A stretch of 64,000 nt of DNA from Spongospora subterranea f. sp. subterranea (taxonomy: Eukaryota > Endomyxa: Phytomyxea > Phytomyxea > Plasmodiophorida): the NCBI GenBank assembly GCA_049724395.1, contig JAUGWO010000024.1:62001-126000 (forward strand). Direction: 5' to 3'. A model generated the notes under the pieces. That model ran no database searches, was not told the origin of the DNA, and saw nothing but the letters and a program-made list of their open reading frames with translations. A program made the position numbers and the translations under genes. Of the stretch, positions 55,390-64,000 are shown piece by piece. Position 1 is the stretch's first letter, and each line of letters opens with the position of its first letter.

Positions 55390-57480
55390 TCTTGCTTATT
55401 TTTTTCAGGGCAACTGCGTCATGAAGAGTCCGCGCGAGGATTGAAATTACACAATCGCTCAAAGTAATTGTTGATTATCAACCATCTGGCGTTACTACAA
55501 ACCGCCAAGATCTCTGTTTTGGCTGTTATCATGAGTTCGTTGTCCGAACCAGTTGTCAATAGGCTTATTCCTTCAGGAAGATTAATGTGCTTCCATCCAT
55601 CCTCCAACCCATTGTCAGATGTGCACATCACTTCGGCAAGTTCGTCGTCCCTCTTCGAAAAGACGCCTAGTCGGCAATGGTTGGGGTTTTTTCGTCATCG
55701 ACGTCAAAGGTGAAGATATTTTTGGCGAAGGCTACGATGAACTCCCTGTATAAGTTAGCAAAGTCTAGGAAACTTTCGACGTCCATGGCTGTTGATGGTT
55801 TCGCCCAGTCGAGGATAGTCTCCGCCTTACTTGGGTCCATCCTTTTTGCTGTTGTCGGTCACCAAATACCCGAGGAATTCGACTTCCTGAGCGTCGAACA
55901 CGCATTTTTTTTTCGAGTTTTGCTCATGAACCTGCTGAACGCAACTTGGTAGTCGAACATCAACGTCGTGTTGCAGCGCGCTCTCCGAGTAGATAAAGTG
56001 TCGTCGAGGTAAACAACCACAAATTTGTCGAGGTGTTCATGGAGGACGTCGTTCATAAACCTCTGAAACTACCACCGGGATTGTTCATTAGACCAATCGG
56101 CATTACCGTATACTCGAAATTTCGATATTTGCAACACCATGCAATCTTCCACTCGTCGCCGTCCTTGATTTGGAGGAGATTGTAAGCGCCTCGTAGATCG
56201 GATCTTTGTGAAGTTTTTGGCAGAAAACAGTTGGGCCAGAATATTTTGGATAACAGTAAAAGGATATGGCTTCTTCTTGTTTATATTGTTGACATCGCGG
56301 TAGCCGACGCACAGTCGGAGGCTGTTGTCCTTCTTCTTCACAAAAAGTATTGGTGATCCTAACGGTGATTGGAGTGGTACTTCAGGTTGTCTTCGACGTA
56401 CTCTCGCAAAACTTTTTGTTCGGTCTGGCCGAGATTGTAGACCTTGTATGGCAGCGGGCCAATTTCCTTTTTAAAATTGATGGCGCAATCGTATGTGCAT
56501 ATGGGGGCAGTTGATCAGCGTTAATTTTTTCGAACACGTCCTGAAAATTGTCACACTTTTGGGGGATTTCGATATCCGTTGAAGGAGCTGCATTCGCTTT
56601 GGTGTTGCCATGGCCTATCAGTATACAGGTGAGCACTCTTGTCGGTAATACTGTAGGAAGGCGTGGGGTGATTGTACTGGCCCTCCAGTCAATCTGTGGG
56701 TTTTTAGTTCGGGAAGCCATGACCTCCCCTGTATAATGGGATAGGAAGTAAGCCCGTTCAATGACATGAGGCTGGTGAACGATTGATGCCCGCGATCTCT
56801 AGTCGTAGTGGCAATGTTCGATGGGTAATAGAAGAGAGTCTGCGACCATCGATAACTTCAACAGATAACGGTCTAGGATGTTGGACGAACGGATTGCCGT
56901 TTTGTCCAACATCCTAAACCGAAAATGCCGTTTCGTTTGGCAAAGGTGGCGGCGATAGAAGCAGAGGACGCGCCACTATTGATCAAACAATGAAGTTGGG
57001 TAGATTGACATTGCTGCCATGATACGGTAATAAGGGGACTGAATAATTTCTCGCACGAATTATCCACAAATGACGATGCTAATCGGAGAGGTGGCTCAGT
57101 CGGTAGGTCGGACTTGATGATGTATTGGATGAGCGGCGGTTTCGGTTTGCGAATAGGGGGCAGTTTACGGTAGGGTGGCCGGCATCACAACAGTACATGC
57201 ACAGATTGTGTTCACGGCGCCGCGCTCGTTCCGACTCATCCAGTCGCGGGCGGGCGGTGGTTCTGAACGAATCAATTATCATGGTGTCGGACCCATTACC
57301 AACCTCAGGGCGGCGTTGAGGTTGTGCGCGCACATGACCTCGACACTCCTGGGCGCGTTCAAACAGGCGATCGCCGCATTTGAAGGCCGTCACGATTACA
57401 CCGGGCAAGTCGGCTGGCTCAGAGCACGCCAACAGCAGATCTTTGACATCCTCGTTGAGGCCCTTTCGGAACACGAAATC
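55390..57480 (-). mobile_element. Ty3/gypsy fossil, 5' half
   Basis: On the minus strand in element order: Gag end with zinc knuckle (CMYCCDAGHPTVNCP, about 57190), protease (LINSGASSASIA, about 56970), reverse transcriptase (LRLCVGYRDVNNIN about 56310; FVVVYLDD about 56020) and the region following it. Integrase and LTRs are not seen. Distinct in sequence from the 21011-25555 element. Dead, many breaks. Confidence 0.85.
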
Positions 57481-57551
57481 TTGGTCTTGATCTTTCTCTC
57501 TTCTCTTTGTTCATCTTTCACATGCACCTTGTTCTCTACCATCTTCTCGGT

Positions 57552-58242
57552 TTACGTACAGTTATTCTCCACCACATCTCTCAGTTCTCTACCATCTTCC
57601 CCGATTTTACAACACCAGTGATTATTATGGTGAAACAATACTGCTTTAGTCGCAAATTGTCCTTCAAGTAGTTTCTTTGCTTGAAGTAAAATTTCACTAC
57701 TTGCTTCTTCAATGTTGACGCCATAGCCAAGAATGCGGTGCATTGCTTCATTCAGCATTGGGAGTCCATATCTGAAAATTCAGGTATTGCGGTTAGCTTC
57801 GGCTCCTGAGCATTTGCCATCTCATGCTGTCGTAATCGGCATCAAGCTATTTTACCTGTGGTTGTCCAGCTGACCACTTTTTTCACGCCCGCAGCTGGTG
57901 CATCTCTTTTGTAGCTTGGCTGGACGTTTCGTTAGACGTGAATGATTACTAACATCTGCATTCGTTATATGTCGGCCGCGTTGGGCTGGCCCACGTGCTG
58001 GAGCTACATGGAACTGAAAAGACAGCGGTGCCTTAAACTGCCAATGAAGTTTCAAGAACTCCTTGGGACGATCGTGTATTCAGCAGATTGCTGATTGCTA
58101 AACGAATTCGCTTGAAAAGATTGGAAACTTTTGTCGCGAAAGCAACAAGATGCTTGAAGAGTGCGGTGAAACGAGTGGTTCCATCTCGAGGATATGTGAT
58201 TTGAGCATATGCATCAGCGACAACGTCATATTGATCATTCAT
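57552..58242 (-). pseudogene. Possible MULE/FAR1-like transposase tail
   Basis: Minus-strand pieces: DQYDVVADAYAQITYPRDGT (58235), RLTKRPAKLQKRCTSCGREK (57950) and MLNEAMHRILGYGVNIEEAS to HHNNHWCCKIGEDGRE (57750-57560). A linker of QYxVVxDA type followed by a basic KRPxKLQKRCTSCG knuckle is how MULE/FAR1-type proteins end. The knuckle is incomplete and the order of pieces is unclear. It could instead be an unrecognised host gene. Confidence 0.3.
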
Positions 58243-58650
58243 TGCTTGTGATTGGATTCAACCACTTCCTGACGAAGATGCTGTGAGCAAATTCAGTCAA
58301 TGGATGATGCCGGATTTGCCATCGCCTAAAAAAATTTTCAATCTATAAGCGTAGTCGGCTCAGAATCAACATTCAAATCGTCCTGGTCTGCAGTGTCATT
58401 AATACAGCACAGAACTAACATTCGATTCGTCTCACACCATTGATACTATTATCCAGAGCGGGAACAGAATTCAACTCATCGCAATCATTCAGAGCTGCGA
58501 AATGTCAACCAGGTCAGAAACAGGCGGAAACACAGAATTTTCCAATGGGCCAGAGTCCGGTGCAATTTCCACCTCAGCATAAACATCTGATATACTCCGT
58601 TCAATTGCAATGGATCAAACATAAGAGAGGGCGTTCCACATAATCAACGA
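58243..58650. other. Gap: nothing recognised
   Basis: No motif or long frame; bounded on the right by the palindrome cluster. Confidence 0.35.
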
Positions 58651-58655
58651 AGCTG

Positions 58656-59840
58656 GCAATGGCGGATGTGCCACACGTGAACTGACAGTGCGCATCAGTC
58701 GACTGACAATGTCACGGGACCCATGTCTTGACTTGCAATGCCCATGACACTGTTACGCATCAGTCGACTGACGTGATGAGTCGCCAACACTGTAGTTGCG
58801 ACTTGCGACTGATCCATCAGTCGCGACGTGCGCACTGTCAGTGCACGTGTTGCACATCCGCCATCTTTCCGCCAATCAATCCCGCAAGATCGCCACAAAT
58901 TGCAATTGTCAGCATGGAAAGCATAGGGTCCAGCAGATTCGCAACTTTCGTGCGAAGCCTTCACAACCTCGACATGTTGCTGTGCGTCATCATTGATGAA
59001 GTGCATTTGGTGCTGCAGAAACTTCAGGTACGATACAAATCGGCGTAATTGAGTTCAAATATCAGGAGTGTCATGGGCATTGCAAGTCAAGTTCGACCAA
59101 CAGCTGTTCCGCAGATCGCCTTGACAGGTCAGGTTGATGTTTAAGAAGATGTCTCAGACACCAATATTTCAGCGCAGCAACGCTGCCGCCTTCACGTGTA
59201 CAAGAACTAGAGAATCGTCTGGGCGCCCAATTCACTGTCATTCGGTTCTCACGTGAAGGCGGCAGCGTTGCTGCGCTGAGATATTGGTGTCTGAGACATC
59301 ATCTTAAACATCAACCTGACTTGTCAACGCGATCAGCGGAACAGCTGTTGATCGAACTTGACTTGCAATGCCCATGACACTCCTATGAAACGGGATATTT
59401 GAACTCAATTACGCCGATTTGCATCGTACCTGAAGTTCTGCAGCACCAAATGCACTTCATCAATGATGACGCACAGCAACATGTCGAGGTTGTAAAGGCT
59501 TTCGCACGAAAGTTGCGAATCTGCTGGAACCTATGCTTTCCATGCTGACAATTGCAATTTGTGGCGATCTTGCGGGATTGAGTTGTGGGCCTCAAAATTG
59601 GAAAGAATTGTGGGTTTCTCTAAACCTCCTGGCGATGTCCAGTTTAAGAGCAATCAAAGGAACGATAAGAACGATGGTTTTGTTCTGAACCACAGAAGGA
59701 ATCAGAAATGTAATGCCCATGACACTCTTATGAAACGTGATATTTGAACTCAATTACGCCGATGTGGTTTCTTATCGTTCCCCTCATTGCTCTTAAATTG
59801 GACATCGCCAGGAGGCTTATAGAAACCGACATTTTTTGTG
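58656..59840. repeat. Cluster of three nested palindromes
   Basis: (1) 58656-58705 against 58815-58865, arms about 50 bases. (2) 58873-59198 against 59250-59583, arms about 330 bases with a 51-base spacer; inner ends GCCGCCTTCACGTG and its complement. (3) 59609-59671 against 59768-59828, arms about 60 bases. The 50-base block AATGCCCATGACACTC...AATTACGCCGAT at 59368 recurs directly at 59712. No transposase frame lies inside. Confidence 0.85.
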
Positions 59841-60474
59841 AGTCCGACTTGTGTCTAATTCGAGTCTGTCGAGAGCCATGTGAGTCCGACTAAAACACAA
59901 ATGAATCTGTCAGATCAGTTTGAAACAGATTTTACAAGCGAACTCATTGGCGATATCCTGTTTATGAATTTGTTGTAGGCTTGATCTCTTTCTTTAACTT
60001 CGTCATTGTCGTGGTCTTCATCGGGATTGGGAACTTTGGAAGGGACTGCTTTCATTCCTATATCGGCACATGCTACGACGTTTCAACAATGAAGCTATAC
60101 TTCAAGTTCATAACTTGATTCATCACTTTTACGAATGAAACGGCGAAGACTGGCCGTCCTGTACTGAATATTGTGGATTGCCGCAAGGTTTCAGTCGCCG
60201 GAGAGTGTGGCGGCTGTTCCATCTGTCGGTTCTTTTTCAATGTTGATGGACTCTATGATGCTGGTTTAAGCAGTAAGGAACGACCATCGAAAGACTTTAC
60301 TGCAGAGAAGACACTGGCCAGTTGTTAACTGCCCCTGTCAGGACTGAAGAAATCGCAACCCAATTCGTCAGGGAATATTACAGCGGCTGTCAAAACCACA
60401 ATGGCGAGAGCCTTTTGACGGCCCATCTGTGAAAGTAAGGTACTATGATGGCACAAGGCCATCATTCTCGGGTT
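59841..60474. other. Gap: flank of hAT remnant
   Basis: Begins with GAGTCCGACT-type words (59850-59895) that resemble 1096-1165 near the other hAT-like remnant. No gene seen. Confidence 0.35.
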
Positions 60475-61290
60475 TTATATACCTAAGACTTTTGGATCAT
60501 GACAATTCCAGCGGCTTTCCATAAATGGGACCAGCTGATACTCCTGAACGCTGTTAGCGAAGCCTTGATAAATATCCCTCATTGCTTCAGCGTTGGAAAG
60601 ACTGAACCAAAATTCTGATGTTCCACAAACCTTCAACGCTGTTGAAAACTCAGCATCTGTTCGGTTTCTTCGCAGACAGCATCTCCAAGGCTGCGCGAAC
60701 ACGAAGCAGTGACACAAAACAACCCTGCATAGAATTCCTTATGGTTTCACAAAGTGATACAAGCGCCAAAGTTTTCCCGTATGTTTCCATGAGCAGGTCC
60801 CTGACACGCACCAGCAATTTTGAGGATGACTGGTTCATGCAAGCGACCGCTCGCATTGCCTGCGAGGCGACCTCATGAAAAAAAAAACAGTTTTCAAAAT
60901 TGCCTTGACCAGATTGTTGATGTCATGCGCAAAACAATTTACTGTAGAAAGACGAAAGTACAAGATATCGGCGAGCGCGTCCACACTGAGCGGCATTGTC
61001 AGTGACGACGACACTTAACTTCCAGCCCGATTCCACCATTTCGATCATGATGTTCTCCATCTGTTCAACGATAGCAATGGCATCATGACTGCTTCCAACA
61101 GGGAACAACCCATACGTGATGTTGACACCAAACATACCCAGAGATGAGCGTCAATTCCGTCCTTGACCAATTCAGGTTCAGAAAAAGAATGGGGTCCTCA
61201 GCATGTGCTTTCAAACAGTGAATAAAATCGAAACAATGCACCGCCTTCTCGATTTCCCTGATAGAAAGACAGTGATTATTGAAGCCGTCG
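60475..61290 (-). pseudogene. hAT transposase remnant
   Basis: The minus strand reads IMIEMVESGWKLSVVVTDNA and AAQCGRARRYLVLSS (60960-61060), the catalytic TDN block of hAT enzymes. After a frame change near 60925 come MRAVACMNQSSSKLLVRVRD, YGKTLALVSLCETIRNSMQG and CFVSLLRVRAALEML (60660-60856), where the family has CETRWNS (here CETIRNS, so the conserved R-W is altered). A second change near 60650 leads to EGLWN-like and later frames ending at 60475. Thus at least two frameshifts plus substitutions. The N-terminal zinc finger and terminal repeats were not found. Confidence 0.75.
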
Positions 61291-61627
61291 ACCGGTTATC
61301 TGCTCTTGTCATTGACGGTTTTGACCAAAGAAAGGAGATGTGCATGAACGGCCTCTCGAAGTACGATTGTACGCACTTTTAAACTGCGTGGGTTGTTATT
61401 GGATGGGTAAACTGGGAGTAAATTCGTACAGTACAGCTCATACATAACGGTTTCGGTGAGCAAATTGTGGCTTTTGGTCATCGATTATTCTTTCCGTGCG
61501 CACTTCCGTTTTTCGCGCATATTTAGCTTTATTTGCGCACGAATATTTGAAAATTGACTTGAAATGTCCGGTACTGGGTAGAGTCTACCACAGGAGTTGG
61601 CCGGTCAGGGTCTGCATCATTGCCATC

Positions 61628-62779
61628 ATGACAAAGGGAACATACACATGGACACATTTTTTGTTGGATAACTTCACGATAATCATCCCGTATTTATCTT
61701 CGACTGACTTGTCGGTGTTTCCCTGTTTATCCACACAAATATCTGCAGGTAATCGCCTTCCCATTTACTTCGATACTGCTCATATGGGGGTTATCCAGAT
61801 TTACAAAATCGAGGCCCGCAGTTCTGGATGCGGTTATACAGGGCTTATTTTGAATGTTCTCCATGTCCTTCTTTACGCCTAACATATCTTAAAGATTATA
61901 TCTGTGAAGCTAGCAAACTTCTCATTCAAAACACAAATCGTGACTTGTTCCGCCTGGAATACATACCTCCGTTCACCACGATCAAGACTTTCTGCCATAG
62001 CTATTGCTACAGAGCGACCCATTGTGAGATAACGACAGCAGATGAAGAGATCATCAACATCGATCCGAATAACACCTCGCAATGTATTAATACGCTCTTA
62101 CGGCCAGGACACATTGTTCAGATTTGGAGTGAAATCCGAGGGCAACTCGCGTATCCAAAACTGGTTTATGTGTGTCGAGGAAAGGATCATCACATATTGC
62201 GGTTTAATCGGTTGTCACACGAGTCGCCATCGATTCACGACCCCATTGCCGATCAATATCCGTCAATAGCCAGATATTTACACACCGGTCGACTATGGAC
62301 GTTGTGTCATGATTTTCAGAAGGTTCTCCTGAGAAGTCGTTCACGGCGAACCCACCGTTATTATAATAACTTCACCGATATGATCGATATCTTCAAGCTA
62401 CTCGAGTATCGGTTGTCCCGTGGCAATCGAGCACCACAGGTTGAGGGCTTTGCGAGTGTCGACCTGTCCTTTCCGAGTTTGTACTGGTGGATTAGATTTT
62501 TTGGGACGGAAGCAGGCACGAATATCCTCGCGATTCTTTCGGAGTCGTCTTCTTTTTATCTGGCAAATACTGGATACGGCCGTATTTATTCCTGTATCAC
62601 CAGACGTGGTCTGGCCATCCCCGGTTCGAGGATTCCACACGCTGCATGAACTTTTTACAGAATTAAATCGGATCGGGGAAATTCTTCACGGGCTCGTCAG
62701 AACTTCCCCCGAGGTTTTGAATTCCTTGAACAGACACGTTGCTCCTGATGTTCATCCGCACCAACGTCAGGTTGTTTGA
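61628..62779 (+). pseudogene. F-box-like tandem family, copy 4 (frameshifted)
   Basis: Exon 1 is 61628-61748 (121 nt), intron 50 nt, exon 2 from 61799. F-box-like start: LLDNFTIIIPYLSSTDLSVF then PCLSTQISA. The body follows copies 1 and 3 (TYLKDYICEASKLL, FNRLSHESPSIHDPIADQYP, VDLSFPSLYWWIR) until about 62498, where one base is missing from a T-run compared with copy 3. A second single-base loss near 62580 returns the downstream frame (FIPVSPDVVWPSPV, ELNRIGEILHGLV, stop at 62779). In the present sequence translation ends at 62649. Two lesions in homopolymer or near-homopolymer contexts suggest a young pseudogene, or sequencing error. Confidence 0.75.
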
Positions 62780-63790
62780 CGTTTAGGCCACGTTCCATAT
62801 AAATAAATTATATTTATCCTGTCCCGTCGTCTAATTGTTAAGAAGAGTTCTGGTCGATTTGTTCATCAATTCTGCGTTATGTTTGGGAGTAGGTATTAGC
62901 CGCTGGTGCTCGGTTGTAGATGAATCCAATTCATTATACGCACTCCTACTTGTTTCCACTCAACTTTTAGGGCAAGTTAGGGGGCCACACATGGCTCTAG
63001 TGCCAATCACGTCATTCATTGATCGTCGGGCTATCCAAGTTGCAAAAATTCAGATATTTTTTGTTTTCCGTGACGACATGCTAACGATGCATAAGAATTT
63101 TGAACAAAAAAAGATTCAGAATGGATAAGACGAATAAACGTCACACGCCAGACTTTCTAACTTCTCTAAAGTAATTACGTGATAATATTCTAATACTCTA
63201 CACAATTGCGGATTATAGGTTCTGTGCAGTGGACCGGCCCAAATCAAATTGTGAAATCGCTGTCCGACTTAACGGTATATGAGAACAACATTCCAACCGA
63301 CTAAAGTTCTATGAAATTCTTTCCGGGGACACTAACCAAGAATTACGGTTGCAGGTTGCACATGATGGTGCCGAATTTGAGATTGAGGCGAACCTGGATG
63401 GTCGCCTCAAAAATGGTAACTGGCAACTGCTAATGGAAGGTGAGAGTGTGAAGAAGGTCTAGACCACCTGCTCAAGGAGGGTTCCGTATTTTTTATGAAA
63501 GCCCTATCTCCAAAACGTCGAGCTGCGAGAAAGGCGGAGCGCCAGATTACAGGAGTCAGCAATGTGTCTGACTTGGTTGAACTTGGTCAATTGAAAATGA
63601 CGTAGGGCACTCTCAAATAAATCACTTAGTAGTTATCTCAAAACTGTGGTAATTGGCCGCTTGTCCCAAAAATATGCAGGATTTGAGAAAAAGCAGCACC
63701 CCTTTTCAACAATCTCCGGTCAACCGTTGTGTATAACTGTGGGAATGCGAGCCAGAGAAATACAAACGCTTTCTTATCCAGACCACTGTG
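62780..63790. other. Duplicated spacer between copies 4 and 5
   Basis: AATAAA near 62801. 62960-63060 and 63215-63240 match the spacer blocks at 47540-47640 and 48080-48110. No gene seen. Confidence 0.45.
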
Positions 63791-64000
63791 ATGGCAATAG
63801 GATGGCAACGGGAACAGGGAACTTGCACATTGACACGTTTTTTGTTGGATAACCTCAAGTCGATCATCCCGTATCTTGATGCAATTGAGTTGTCGGTATT
63901 CCCCTGCTTATCGACTCAGATATCTGCAGGTAATCGCCTTCCGATTTACTTCGAAACTATTCATATTGGGAGTTATCCAGATTTTCAAAATCGAAGCCCA
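63791..64000 (+). CDS. F-box-like tandem family, copy 5 (cut by window end)
   Basis: From ATG 63791, exon 1 reads to RFLLDNLKSIIPYLDAIELS and VFPCLSTQISA, ending at the same GCAG/GTAATCGCC donor (intron start about 63930) as the other copies. The ATG used here lies further upstream than in copies 1-4, so exon 1 would be longer than 121 nt, or the gene has lost the usual start. The intron and the first bases of exon 2 (acceptor at about 63980) follow, then the window ends. Confidence 0.7.
   Translation, partial: MAIGWQREQGTCTLTRFLLDNLKSIIPYLDAIELSVFPCLSTQISAGNRLPIYFETIHIGSYPDFQNRSP

Noticed and set aside
1-64000. CRISPR arrays, rRNA and tRNA genes
   Set aside because: No regularly spaced short repeats with unique spacers, and no rRNA- or tRNA-like sequence recognised.

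Overview
The window is nuclear DNA from a unicellular eukaryote that I cannot place to species. GT-AG introns are short (mostly 45-80 nt, extremes about 30 and 122). All three standard stop codons end genes. There is a copine, a family present in protists, plants and animals but absent from most fungi. The DNA transposons are plant/oomycete-like mariner, Harbinger-type and hAT. I infer a protist with a small-intron genome and a heavy, mostly dead transposon load. No tRNA, rRNA, CRISPR or bacterial operon was seen.

Layout. 0-6.3 kb: wreckage of a hAT element, a scrambled Ty3/gypsy element and a Ty1/copia element. 6.6-16.3 kb: host genes (a secreted oxygenase-like protein, several spliced unknown genes, a MORN-repeat protein) broken up by a Harbinger-type remnant and a large palindrome. 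17-25.6 kb: a copia gag fossil with a 1.6-kb mariner element beside it, a palindromic region with a cysteine-rich coding remnant, and a Ty3/gypsy element flanked by two 215-bp LTRs. 27-39.4 kb: the best-preserved host island, with a multi-pass membrane protein, a HerA-like ATPase, a 12-exon copine, a spliced unknown gene, a nucleolin-like protein with acidic tracts, two RRMs and an RGG tail, and a small ankyrin-repeat protein. 40.8-64 kb: a tandem array of five paralogous two-exon genes with an F-box-like start. The copies sit inside duplicated blocks that also carry an antisense FG-GAP-like fragment, and the array is split by a nest of copia, gypsy, hAT and long palindromes at 51.9-61.5 kb.

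The two most notable things are the F-box-like tandem family, where every copy has an exactly 121-nt first exon and a 50-53-nt intron at one site, and the number of local inverted duplications (arms about 70-640 bp), many built from transposon coding sequence. Gene models with exon coordinates were built by eye from frame continuity and splice sites. Those for the nucleolin-like, copine, MORN, ankyrin, HerA-like and F-box-like genes close in frame across every junction. Others are marked as partial.
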